From Methylobacterium bullatum (GTDB lineage Bacteria; Pseudomonadota; Alphaproteobacteria; Rhizobiales; Beijerinckiaceae), in assembly GCF_014845095.1 (NCBI RefSeq), contig NZ_NKUG01000129.1:1-41656 (forward strand): a stretch of DNA of 41,656 bases, given 5' to 3'. The translations under genes and the position numbers were made by a program. Positions 17,212 to 25,129 of the stretch are shown piece by piece (position 1 is the first letter of the stretch; each line of letters opens with the position of its first letter). Below the pieces are notes generated by a model, which did not search any database, was not told where the DNA came from, and saw nothing but the letters and a program-made list of their open reading frames with translations.

Positions 17212-18353
17212 TTCCGCAGCGTCCCCATATCGCTCTCCATCGATCGCAACACGGTGTGGTTTCCCACGAGGTTGGCGGGCACACGCGACACCGGCATGGC
17301 GTCCAGGCTCACCGCCCGGGCGATGTCACCCCCGGCTTTCACCGTTCCCTGCTCCACGGACACCGGGGCCGGAGAGGTCCGGTCTTCCGTGTCCGGCGCG
17401 TCCTTCTTGCCTTCCATGAAGTGCCAGGCCACCAGGCCGGGCACGCCGACCATGAGATCGGCCAGGCGCTTCACCAGGGAGAGCGCTAGGGCGGCCTCGG
17501 CGGGGATGCCGAAGATCGCGCAGAGGGCGATGAGGCCGCCTTCCTGGGCGCCCAGCGCCCCCGGCACCGCGAACGCCGCGCCACGGACCGCCTGGGCCAG
17601 GCTCTCGATCACGATGGCCTCGGCCACGGTCACCGGATAGCCCATGAAGTGCAGCGCCACGTAGACCTCGGCCGCACCGATGATCCAGCCGATCATGTGC
17701 ACGCCCATGGCGCCGATGACCCGCTTGGGCGAGGAATAAAGTCTGCGCAGGCCGTCATAGAGTACGTCGACCGCGCCGAGTGCCCGCCATTCGCGGGCGG
17801 CGGCGAAGCGGTTCAGCATGGCCTGGATGACGCGGTGACCGCTGCGGCGCTGGATCAGGAAGAAGGCGCCGAGGGCCGGGGCCGCGATGGCGAGACCTCC
17901 GGCGACCGTGCGCACCACCGGGCCGTCGCCGTGCAGCCAGGCGAGCAGGGCGACGCCGCCGACCGTGAAGAGGAACTGGGTGACCGCCTGCGTCATCAGG
18001 TCGACGAACATGCTGGCGCCGGCGAGCCCCCCGGAGACGCCGCGCTGCGCCAGGAGCCGGGCGCCGACGAAATCGCCGCCGACGGTGGCCACGGGAAGGA
18101 GCGTGTTGATGCCCTCGCGGACGAAGCGCAGGGAGACGCAGTTCCACAGGCCCGGGCGGTCGGCCCGCGGGAACACGGCGAACCAGCCGAGTCCGGCCCA
18201 GCCCACGGCGACGGCGCGTACAACCACGACGATGGCGGCGCCCCAGCCGGCGCTCACCAAAGCGGCGGCGACATCATCCAGTCCCGATGACAAGAACAGG
18301 CCTGCAACCGTGCAGAGGCCGACGATGAGGGCCAATGTCGTCAGACGCTTCAT
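17202..18353 (-). CDS. hpnL: HpnL, lysylphosphatidylglycerol-synthase-TM/flippase-like protein
   Basis: Integral membrane protein of 383 residues of the UPF0104/MprF-transmembrane (AglD-like) family with several helices between residues 5 and 300. The family signature region is VREGINTLLPVATVGGDFVGARLL near residue 80 and the conserved AVPGALGAQEGG near residue 265. The hydrophilic C-terminal 75 residues are not conserved in the family as I know it. The role is unproven but it is associated with hopanoid loci, likely in lipid flipping. It is the first gene of the minus string; ATG at 18353 follows AAGGGGG. Confidence 0.9.
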   Translation of the reverse strand: MKRLTTLALIVGLCTVAGLFLSSGLDDVAAALVSAGWGAAIVVVVRAVAVGWAGLGWFAVFPRADRPGLWNCVSLRFVREGINTLLPVATVGGDFVGARLLAQRGVSGGLAGASMFVDLMTQAVTQFLFTVGGVALLAWLHGDGPVVRTVAGGLAIAAPALGAFFLIQRRSGHRVIQAMLNRFAAAREWRALGAVDVLYDGLRRLYSSPKRVIGAMGVHMIGWIIGAAEVYVALHFMGYPVTVAEAIVIESLAQAVRGAAFAVPGALGAQEGGLIALCAIFGIPAEAALALSLVKRLADLMVGVPGLVAWHFMEGKKDAPDTEDRTSPAPVSVEQGTVKAGGDIARAVSLDAMPVSRVPANLVGNHTVLRSMESDMGTLRKCA

Positions 18354-18468
18354 GATCCCCCTTCGACCGTCGGCGCGGACGATTTTTTAGAGAAATTCAC
18401 CGACCCCCCGGACGAAAAACCTTCCGGAAAACGTTGGCATCATCGGAAGTTGCAGCTTTGGATTTCGT

Positions 18469-18488
18469 TGTCTATCACCCGATAGACA
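18469..18488. promoter_or_regulatory. Operator-like inverted repeat between hpnL and amidinotransferase
   Basis: TGTCTATC-ACCC-GATAGACA: an 8-bp perfect inverted repeat with 4-base centre. It resembles TetR-family operators (CTATC...GATAG) in layout. It is 75 bases before the amidinotransferase start and 116 before hpnL, so it could control either or both divergent transcripts. No regulator gene of that family is seen in the window. Confidence 0.55.
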
Positions 18489-18563
18489 CAGTGCGGGCCA
18501 AAGCGGCGATGGGGCCTGAGCCTCGAAGAAACAGCCGCATTTTAAGGCGCGACCAAGGGACGA

Positions 18564-19748
18564 ATGATGGACCGCGAAGCTTTCACCACGGCCCGGGACG
18601 CCGTGCTCGCCGACGCGCAGATCGATGCTTATGACACCGCCCCGGCCGACTATCGCGGCACCCCCGCCCCGAAATCTCCGGTCATGGCATGGAACGAGTG
18701 GGACCCTCTTGAGGAGGTGATCGTCGGCAGCCTCGACGGCGCGACCATTCCGTCCCACCACCTCACGGTGATCTTCAACCTGCCGCGTGCCGCGCAGCCG
18801 TTCTACCGGTTCGCCGCGGGCTTCCGCTATCCGAAGTTCATGAAGAAGCTCGCCCAGGCCGAGCTCGACAACTTCATCACGATCCTCGCCGGCGAGGGCG
18901 TGAAAGTCCGCCGTCCCGACACGGTGGATTTCTCGCGCAAGTACAACGCACCCCGCTGGTCGTCCCGCGGCTTCTGCGTCGCCTGCCCGCGCGACCCGTA
19001 CCTCGTGATCGGCGACGAGATCATCGAGAGCCCGATGTGCTGGCGCTCGCGCTATTTCGAGGGCGATGCCTACCGCTCGCTGTTCAAGGAATATTTTCGC
19101 AACGGCGCACGATGGACCTCGGCGCCCCGGCCGCAATTGACGGACGAGCTCTACAATTACGATTACCGCGTGCCGAACCTGAAGGCCGGCGAGCCGATGC
19201 AGTTCACGGTCAACGAGTTCGAGCCGGTCTTCGACGCGGCCGATTTCGTCCGCTGCGGCCGCGACCTCTTCGTCACCCGGTCCAACGTGACGAACCTCAT
19301 GGGCATCGAGTGGCTGCGCCGCCACCTCGGCTCGGGCTTCCGCGTCCACGAGATCGAGAGCCGCTGCCCGCAGCCGATGCATATCGACTCGTCCTTCATG
19401 CCGCTGGCCCCGGGCAAGGTGCTGGTGAACCCGGATTATATCGACGTCGAGAAGCTGCCAGCCGTGCTCAAGAAGTGGGACGTGCTGATCGCGCCCCGCC
19501 CCGATCCGGTGGAGGGCTTCATGAGCAAGATCTCGATGTGCTCGCCCTGGACTTCGATCAACGTGCTCGCCATCGACGAGAAGAAGATCGTCGTCGACGC
19601 GAGCCAGCCGACCTTGATCAAGGCCCTGAAGGATTGGGGCTTCGATCCGATCCCGGCGCCGTTCCTGTCCTACGGTCCGTTCGGCGGCTCGTTCCACTGC
19701 GCGACCCTCGATGTGCGCCGTCGCGGTGCTCTGAAGTCCTATTTCTAG
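18564..19748 (+). CDS. Glycine amidinotransferase-like enzyme, proposed hopanoid guanidinylase
   Basis: Amidinotransferase of 394 residues, similar along most of its length to L-arginine:glycine amidinotransferase (GATM). The catalytic triad is intact: D224 in FDAADF, H273 in MHIDSSF and C379 in GGSFHCATLDVRRRG. The Asp-to-His spacing of 49 residues equals that of the human enzyme. These enzymes move the amidino group of arginine to a primary amine. It has no signal peptide and is divergent from hpnLMIJ, whose product is an aminocyclitol ether of bacteriohopanetetrol. That makes the hopanoid amine a likely acceptor (inference). AAGGGA at 18555-18560 would fit the ATG at 18567 slightly better than 18564. 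Confidence 0.9.
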   Translation: MMDREAFTTARDAVLADAQIDAYDTAPADYRGTPAPKSPVMAWNEWDPLEEVIVGSLDGATIPSHHLTVIFNLPRAAQPFYRFAAGFRYPKFMKKLAQAELDNFITILAGEGVKVRRPDTVDFSRKYNAPRWSSRGFCVACPRDPYLVIGDEIIESPMCWRSRYFEGDAYRSLFKEYFRNGARWTSAPRPQLTDELYNYDYRVPNLKAGEPMQFTVNEFEPVFDAADFVRCGRDLFVTRSNVTNLMGIEWLRRHLGSGFRVHEIESRCPQPMHIDSSFMPLAPGKVLVNPDYIDVEKLPAVLKKWDVLIAPRPDPVEGFMSKISMCSPWTSINVLAIDEKKIVVDASQPTLIKALKDWGFDPIPAPFLSYGPFGGSFHCATLDVRRRGALKSYF

Positions 19749-19757
19749 CCTCGAGAT

Positions 19758-19786
19758 CGCTTCGGCGCGCCTGTCGTGCCGAAGCG
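19758..19786 (+). terminator. Terminator of the amidinotransferase gene
   Basis: 9-bp perfect stem CGCTTCGGC/GCCGAAGCG, extendable inward by three pairs including a G-U, followed by TCTTTCC. It starts 10 bases after the stop codon. Confidence 0.85.
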
Positions 19787-19857
19787 TCTTTCCGACAGTG
19801 CCAACATAGGTCTGTCGTCACGTCGGGTTTGTCGTGATGCGTTAGGGATTTGTGTCT

Positions 19858-20757
19858 ATGACATCGCTCATGGACACGATGTTTCCCAACCCATCCTCGC
19901 GCCCTGCGCAACGGACGGGGCTTGCCGCCATGCCGGCCCTGGCTCTCGCGGGCTCGCTCATGGCGGCGGGTGCGGCGGGAGCGGCCGACCTCATGGAGAT
20001 TGAGCGGCCGCCGACGTTCCTCGCCCTCGACCAGAACCTCTGGGTCGTGACGGTGACGGCGACGGTGCAGGCGACGCCGAGTTTTCCGGGGTCGAACGAG
20101 TATACCGCCATCGGCTACCCATCGATCAGCATCGCCAAGGCCGGTACGCCACGCCGGTTCTCGTCGCCCGATGACGGGATCAGCGTCTCACTCTACGATT
20201 CGCCGCTCTTCAATGCCGGTCTGACGGCGGAGTACGTGCCCGGCCGCTATTACGGCGACAACCGGCGGGACCTGTTCGGTCTGCGCGATGCCCAGTTCGC
20301 CATCGAGCCGGGTGTCTTCGTCGAGTATTACCCCACGCAATGGCTTCGCGCCCGGGCCGAGTTGCGCCATGGGATCTTCGGGCATCACGGCTTCGTCGGC
20401 TCGCTCGGCGCGGACGTGATCCAGCCCTTCGACCGCTGGCAGGTCTCGGTGGGCCCGCGCTTCAACTTCGGCGATGCCAGCTTCGCCCGGCGCTATTTCG
20501 GTGTTCAGCCATTCGAGGCGGCGCTCAACGGAACGCTGACCCCGTTCCGACCCGACAGCTACGTCACGGTCGGCGCCTTGGGCGCTGTGACCTACACGTT
20601 CGACGAGCGGTGGGCCGCGACGGGATATGTCGGCTATAATCGCATCGTCGGTTCATCCGCCGACAGCCCGCTGGTGCGCCGCCAGTTCGGGTCGCAGAAC
20701 CAGTACACGTTCGGTGTGAAGGTGAATTACAGTTTCACCACGCAGCCCTGGTTCTAG
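19858..20757 (+). CDS. MipA/OmpV family outer membrane protein
   Basis: Outer-membrane beta-barrel protein of about 299 residues. The Ala-rich signal peptide ends near AAGAAGA/ADL (about residue 45). Amphipathic strands follow, with family-like features PSFPGSNEY, FNAGLTAEYVPGRYYGDN, RAELRHGIFGHHG and a C-terminal aromatic residue (QPWF) typical of barrels. MipA/OmpV proteins are scaffold or porin-like proteins of uncertain role. Start is uncertain: ATG 19858 follows AGGGA at 9 bases; GTG 19852 and ATG 19870 are alternatives, the last giving a more normal signal peptide length. It lies downstream of the amidinotransferase terminator. Confidence 0.85.
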   Translation: MTSLMDTMFPNPSSRPAQRTGLAAMPALALAGSLMAAGAAGAADLMEIERPPTFLALDQNLWVVTVTATVQATPSFPGSNEYTAIGYPSISIAKAGTPRRFSSPDDGISVSLYDSPLFNAGLTAEYVPGRYYGDNRRDLFGLRDAQFAIEPGVFVEYYPTQWLRARAELRHGIFGHHGFVGSLGADVIQPFDRWQVSVGPRFNFGDASFARRYFGVQPFEAALNGTLTPFRPDSYVTVGALGAVTYTFDERWAATGYVGYNRIVGSSADSPLVRRQFGSQNQYTFGVKVNYSFTTQPWF

Positions 20758-20793
20758 AAAACAACGTCCGAGACGGGTCGTCCGGCCGCTGTT

Positions 20794-21027
20794 TCACCCG
20801 GCGACACGGGGCCGGACTCTTCCGCCCGGAACCGGCGGCGTGGCCAGTGCCCGTTGCCATGTGCATCCGGCGAGGGCAAGGGCGAGCCCGTATTGGAGCA
20901 ATCCGTTCTCGGCGAGGTCTGCCGGCGCGATCTGTGCCTGGATCGCCCAGCGCGTCAGGACATTGAGCAGGATGAGCCCGGCGCAGAAGGCGGCGGCGGT
21001 GATCAGGGCGGCGACGAAATCGGGCAT
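20794..21027 (-). CDS. Small hydrophobic protein, function unknown
   Basis: A 77-residue frame supported by a textbook GGAGG 7 bases before its ATG at 21027. The N-terminal half is one long hydrophobic stretch (VAALITAAAFCAGLILLNVL, about residues 4-23), and a second weaker hydrophobic segment lies at about 44-56 (LQYGLALALAGCT). The tail is basic and Pro/Arg-rich. It would be a small inner-membrane protein. I recognise no family. It converges on the MipA-like gene with 36 bases between the stops. Confidence 0.6.
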   Translation of the reverse strand: MPDFVAALITAAAFCAGLILLNVLTRWAIQAQIAPADLAENGLLQYGLALALAGCTWQRALATPPVPGGRVRPRVAG

Positions 21028-21101
21028 GGCACGACCTCCGGAGAACCGGATTTCGAACTAGCAAGGCGCGCGCCAGCCTTTCCCCACCAACGATGTCCGG
21101 T

Positions 21102-21713
21102 TCAGGCCGCCGGCGGCTTCGTCGCCTCCATGGCGGGGTGGGCGGCAAAGCTCGTGAACCAGGCCGCCAGATCCGGGTACTCCTGCTTCCAGCCGAGTTC
21201 GGTGAAGCGCAGGTCGAGATATCCGAGGGCGCAGGCGATGCTGATCGTCCCGATATCGACCCGGTCGGCAAAGCCTCGCGCCCGGTCGTCGAGGGCTGCC
21301 AGCGCGCTTCGTATCTTGGCCTCCTGGCCGTCCATCCAGGCGACGGAGCGTTCGGAAGCGTCGCGGGCCGTGAGTTCGTAGCGGATCAGCAGGGCCGCAT
21401 CGAGGATGCCGTCGGCGATGGATTGCTCGTTGAGCGCCGTCCAGCGGGAGGGGCCGGCCGGCGGGAACAGCGCTCCGCCGGCGCGGGCATCGAGATATTC
21501 GCAGATCACCCGGCTGTCGGCCAAGGCGTGGCCCTCGTCATCGAGGAGGGTCGGCACCTGCGCCATGGGGTGATGGGCGAGGATGGTGCCGTCGCGCTTC
21601 ACCGGATGCGCGGCGCTCGGCAGCAACTCGATACGGTCGACGAGGCCCAGGACATGAGCGCAGGCCATGACCTTCCGCGCGAAGGGCGAGAAGTGCGAAT
21701 GGAACAGCTTCAT
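21102..21713 (-). CDS. Glutathione S-transferase family protein
   Basis: Protein of 203 residues with a thioredoxin-like N-terminal domain (MKLFHSHFSPFARKV, the SPFARKV segment being the usual GSH-site region). The cis-Pro is in AQVPTLLDD and the conserved ADSRVICEYLD lies near residue 68. An alpha-helical C-terminal domain completes the fold. Cytosolic; probably a glutathione-dependent transferase of unknown substrate. The frame is open 25 codons upstream, but homology begins at MKLF, preceded by GGAAGG. Confidence 0.9.
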   Translation of the reverse strand: MKLFHSHFSPFARKVMACAHVLGLVDRIELLPSAAHPVKRDGTILAHHPMAQVPTLLDDEGHALADSRVICEYLDARAGGALFPPAGPSRWTALNEQSIADGILDAALLIRYELTARDASERSVAWMDGQEAKIRSALAALDDRARGFADRVDIGTISIACALGYLDLRFTELGWKQEYPDLAAWFTSFAAHPAMEATKPPAA

Positions 21714-21827
21714 CGGGACCTTCCGGGCTCGGTTCGTCGGCATGAGGGGGAACCGGCCCGCTTTCGGCAAAAGCCGTCGCAAAGGCAAGCCCCGGCGACC
21801 TGCCGATCGTGCGCGAAGGGGCCGCGA

Positions 21828-23009
21828 TCAGGGCCGGCGGGCGGGCTTCGGCTTGGGCGGTGCGACGGACGCAGGCACCGGGGCCACCGGCGCGGCCACC
21901 CGCGCGGGGCGGGGCGTTTCCACGGCGAGACGTTTCACCGGCCAGCCGTCGCTCCAGCGCTCCATGTCGCTGAAACGCGGATTGGCCTTGAGGCTCGTCG
22001 GATCCCCGCCGAACGCCGCGGCCGCGGCCAGATCGAACGTCTTCCAGTAGGCGAGATAGTCGAGACTGTCCGCGCGGGAATTGTTGAGTTGAGCCAGCAG
22101 CGTCGTCTGTTCGCCGGTCAGCGACATGTCGGCCGACCATTTGAATGGGGCCGGCGGCTGCTTGGGATCCTTCGGGGGCTCCGGCGGCAGCTTGATGGCA
22201 CCCCCGTCATAGGCGGTGTCCACGGCGCCCGGCGAGGTCAATGTCGCCGTGAGCGACGGGAAACCGTGATCGTCGGAGAGCGCGCGGATGAAGAGCTTAC
22301 GCTCGGGCGCGACGGCACTCGCTTCGCGCAGGAGGCGTCTGGCGGCAAGGTCGGCGGCGCGGGCATCCCGGTCGCCGATCACGGTGATGACCAGGGTCTC
22401 GGGATCGATCTTCGACAGGTCGCGCAAAACGACCCCCCGGGATTTGGCATCGCTCGCGATCCCGCCCGGCATGATCGCGAAGACGAGACGGGGCACCGGC
22501 AGGCCCGCCTCCCCGGCATCGGCAGCGAGGTTGGCGGCGATCGGTGCACCCGCGAGGTGGCCGATCAGGGCGACGCGCTTCAGGTCGGGCTTGGCATCGG
22601 GATCGGTCTCGAGATCCGCGAGGGCGGCCTTCACCAGTTTCTCGGCGTTGCCGGTGGCATCCGCCGGCCTCGTCCGGTTGATCTCCTGGAAGCGGGGAAA
22701 CACGACGAGATACCCGGCTCTGGCGAGGTGATCGATCCATGCTCCGTAAGGCAACGGGTTGGGCGAACCCCAGGCGTGCAGGAAAACGACGACGGGTCGC
22801 CCTTCCGCCGGTGCCGCACCGGCCGCGTGGAAGACGAAGGTCGCCGCACTGGGGCGCCCGAGCGCCCGTTTCACGATGGATACGGAGCGATCTCCAATCC
22901 CGCCCGGGCCTTGGGCGGGCTGATTGGGCGGTGTCGCGCCGAGGACCGGTTCGCACAACGACGCGACGACAAGCGAGGCGCCGAGAACGAGGCAGGCTTT
23001 CAAACGCAT
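21828..23009 (-). CDS. Secreted alpha/beta-hydrolase-fold protein lacking the nucleophile
   Basis: Protein of 393 residues with a signal peptide (ACLVLGASLVVASLCEPVLGA, cleaved near residue 25). An alpha/beta hydrolase core follows: VVVFLHAWGSPNP (oxyanion region, near residue 73) and an elbow ALIGHLAGA at residues 147-155. The usual nucleophile serine of GxSxG is Leu152 (codon CTC). Asp in VIGDRDA and His in SDDHGF sit where the other triad members would be. The C-terminal 60 residues are Pro/Ala/Lys-rich. It may be a non-catalytic binding protein. The family resembles chlorophyllase/dienelactone-hydrolase-like envelopes, but the function is unknown. Confidence 0.8.
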   Translation of the reverse strand: MRLKACLVLGASLVVASLCEPVLGATPPNQPAQGPGGIGDRSVSIVKRALGRPSAATFVFHAAGAAPAEGRPVVVFLHAWGSPNPLPYGAWIDHLARAGYLVVFPRFQEINRTRPADATGNAEKLVKAALADLETDPDAKPDLKRVALIGHLAGAPIAANLAADAGEAGLPVPRLVFAIMPGGIASDAKSRGVVLRDLSKIDPETLVITVIGDRDARAADLAARRLLREASAVAPERKLFIRALSDDHGFPSLTATLTSPGAVDTAYDGGAIKLPPEPPKDPKQPPAPFKWSADMSLTGEQTTLLAQLNNSRADSLDYLAYWKTFDLAAAAAFGGDPTSLKANPRFSDMERWSDGWPVKRLAVETPRPARVAAPVAPVPASVAPPKPKPARRP

Positions 23010-23167
23010 GACGGGCTCGTCAGATCGATCCGGAGGGGCGCGCCCGGAATATCAGGTTTTCAGCGATGAAGGCGAGACGATCCCGGTCTCCCGCCAAGTC
23101 CTGACGGATTGCGTCATTCGGGCCGCACCAATGGTAGGATCAGGATCGCGGCAAGAGAGACATCGCC

Positions 23168-23377
23168 CTATCGCGTCTCCGCTCCCGGATTGCATCTGTC
23201 GTCGATGAGCTTCGCCAGACGAAGCAATTCCTCGGGCACGGAATGGTCGATGATCTCGCTGTACATCGTGCGCAGATTGTCGCCGACATTCTGCATCATC
23301 CTCGACTCCGAGTAGACGGTATACGATTGTCCTGATCGACTGATATTGGCCATGGTCATCGTGGCGGTGGTGCTCAT
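23168..23377 (-). CDS. NepR-like anti-sigma factor
   Basis: Small protein (69 residues from ATG 23377) whose C-terminal half VGDNLRTMYSEIIDHSVPEELLRLAKLID matches the two-helix pattern of NepR, the anti-EcfG factor of the alphaproteobacterial general stress response: a (I/V)GxxLRxMY helix, a VP link and a Leu-rich helix. NepR holds EcfG until PhyR captures it. No ecfG or phyR is next to it, so it would be an orphan paralogue. Starts at 23410 (ATG) or 23425 (TTG) are also open. I favour 23377 because a possible EcfG promoter overlaps the longer version. Confidence 0.7.
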   Translation of the reverse strand: MSTTATMTMANISRSGQSYTVYSESRMMQNVGDNLRTMYSEIIDHSVPEELLRLAKLIDDRCNPGAETR

Positions 23378-23423
23378 TTGAAGCTCGTGCAGTCTGGTTC
23401 CATCAATCATGAACCCATGGACC

Positions 23424-23448
23424 AACGGCTGGCGCCGAAGAAGTTTCC
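23424..23448 (-). promoter_or_regulatory. Possible EcfG-type promoter of the nepR-like gene
   Basis: On the minus strand GGAAA (23448-23444), 16 bases, then CGTT (23427-23424). This is one base off the GGAAC-N16/17-CGTT consensus of alphaproteobacterial general-stress promoters. Position fits transcription of the NepR-like gene. Such short motifs arise by chance, so this is a candidate only. Confidence 0.4.
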
Positions 23449-23488
23449 TTTTAAACTGGGATAATTGTGGCTGCCGGCCGAACGACCA

Positions 23489-23923
23489 TCAGGCGGTGTT
23501 GCCGCCGATCCTGTCGATGCCCGGCCCTTGCTCGGGCGTGCGGCCTGAAGCCTCTTCGACCCAGGCCAGGATATCCGATGCCCGCCACGGCTTCGGGATG
23601 AAGGTCGCGGAAACCCGCAGGTCACTCGGCTGATCGCCGGCATCGCCGGAGGTCAGCAGAACCCGCACGCGGGGCCAGGTGACGCCGATGATCCGGGCGA
23701 GTTCGAAACCGCCGATGGGACCGGGGGTGCGCACATCGGAGAAGACGACGCTCACCGCACCGTCCTTCTCGTTCAGGATTGCCAAGGCTCGCTCGGCGGT
23801 TTCCGCCTCGATGACGCTGAAGCCGGTCTCTTCCAGTAAAGCGGCCGCGAGAAATCGCTCGTCGGGCTCGTCCTCGACGACGAGGATCACCGGTTTCGCG
23901 CCCGATGGATTCACAGCACTCAT
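23489..23923 (-). CDS. Single-domain response regulator
   Basis: Receiver-only protein of 144 residues. Acidic pocket D/E in VVEDEPDE near residue 18, phospho-acceptor Asp in VFSDVRTPG near residue 63, conserved Thr/Ser in LLTSGD near residue 93, and Lys in IPKPW near residue 115. No output domain. It lacks the FATGY segment of the general-stress single-domain regulators. ATG 23923 (MSAVNPSG) fits the family; ATG 23968 is also open. It lies 111 bases upstream of the NepR-like gene on the same strand and may share its pathway. No histidine kinase is in the window. Confidence 0.85.
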   Translation of the reverse strand: MSAVNPSGAKPVILVVEDEPDERFLAAALLEETGFSVIEAETAERALAILNEKDGAVSVVFSDVRTPGPIGGFELARIIGVTWPRVRVLLTSGDAGDQPSDLRVSATFIPKPWRASDILAWVEEASGRTPEQGPGIDRIGGNTA

Positions 23924-24159
23924 GGGTCCGGAACGCTCTTCAGGGCTGACGGCCGCATCGGCCGCCATCCCAGCAACGCTATGTAGTCCTGCCCGTCAAT
24001 GTGTCGATCCAGCGCTCGGATCATGAATTTCGACGGGTTCGCGCCGCAAAATCATGATCAAGGTGCCGGTTTCTCAATTCTTGCAGAGGGAACGCTCTCA
24101 CGGGAGGTGGCTGATCCCCCCGTCGAGCCATTCTTCGCGCCGGTGCACTGCGGTACGAT

Positions 24160-25059
24160 TTACCCGACCCCGTGGCTTTTGAGAAACGCCAGAGCGCGAG
24201 CCCAACCCTGCTCGGCGCTGTCCTTGCGATAGCTCGGCCGGTAATCGGCGTGAAACCCGTGCGGCGCCTCCGGGAACACGACGAGCTCGACGCTGCGCCC
24301 CGCGGCGTTCGCCCGGTCGCGGGCGTCTTCGACGCTGGCCACGGGAATGCCCGTATCGGCGCCGCCGTAGATCGCGAGGAGTGGTGCATGGAGATCGGTC
24401 GCCACGTCCCCCGCCGTTTTGGGCTGAAGCTCCGTGCGGTCACCGCCGAGCGGGCCGTACCACGCCACCGCTGCCTTCAGGTCGCGTCTGTGCGCCGCGT
24501 AGAGCCATGCTCCGCGTCCTCCGCGACACCAACCCATCGTGCCGATCCGCCCGGCATCGGCTTTCGAATCGGCGATGGCCCAGGATGAAGCGGCGTCGAG
24601 ATCCGCGATCCACTGGGCGTCCGGGGTCTTCAGGATGACATCACGGACGATCGCCTTCACGTGCGTCATCTTCGAGAGATCGCCTTGCCGCGCGTAAAGT
24701 TCGGGCGCGACCGCGCAATAGCCGACCTTGGCCAGCCGACGGCAAACATCCTTGATGTATTCGTGAACCCCGAAAATCTCTTCGATGACGAGAATCAGGG
24801 GAAACGGACCCGCCCCTTCGGGCATCGCCCGATAACCCGGCATCGGCCCGTCGGCCGCCGGAATCTTCACCTCACCGGCAACGAGACCGGCCGAATCCGT
24901 CGTGACCACCTGCGCCTGCGCATTCGCCTCGGCCAGGGTGAACCCGGCGATGAGGCTCGTCATGACGAAGCCCCGCCGCGAGAAGGGCGGGACCACGAGC
25001 CCGTCGAGGCCGCCCAGTCCCTTGCTCCGCTGGTCCTTGTCCGTCCCGTGATCGTCCAT
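24160..25059 (-). CDS. Dienelactone hydrolase family protein with Tat-like signal
   Basis: Protein of 299 residues. The N-terminus carries a twin-arginine-like motif (SRRGFVMTSLIAGF, residues 27-40) followed by Ala-rich cleavage near ANAQA, which points to periplasmic export. The hydrolase domain has the catalytic Cys in GWCRGG (near residue 178), Asp in YGGADTGIP (near 235) and His in APHGFHAD (near 265), the Cys-Asp-His triad of dienelactone hydrolases. Substrate unknown. ATG at 25059. It looks like a single-gene unit; the 236-base stretch 23924-24159 downstream shows nothing. Confidence 0.9.
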   Translation of the reverse strand: MDDHGTDKDQRSKGLGGLDGLVVPPFSRRGFVMTSLIAGFTLAEANAQAQVVTTDSAGLVAGEVKIPAADGPMPGYRAMPEGAGPFPLILVIEEIFGVHEYIKDVCRRLAKVGYCAVAPELYARQGDLSKMTHVKAIVRDVILKTPDAQWIADLDAASSWAIADSKADAGRIGTMGWCRGGRGAWLYAAHRRDLKAAVAWYGPLGGDRTELQPKTAGDVATDLHAPLLAIYGGADTGIPVASVEDARDRANAAGRSVELVVFPEAPHGFHADYRPSYRKDSAEQGWARALAFLKSHGVG

Positions 25060-25129
25060 GGGATGCTCTCCTGCCCGGCGCCGTACGACGCGTCTTCAGA
25101 CAACTAGAGTATCACCGGCCGAGGTCACG

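Noticed and set aside
21093..23069. 658-residue + strand frame opposite GST and hydrolase genes
   Set aside because: Composition is typical of an antisense shadow; the minus-strand genes have signal peptide, domains and ribosome-binding sites.
23489..23923. Response regulator as a FATGUY-type general stress regulator
   Set aside because: The diagnostic FATGY segment after the phospho-Asp is not present; only a general single-domain call is justified.
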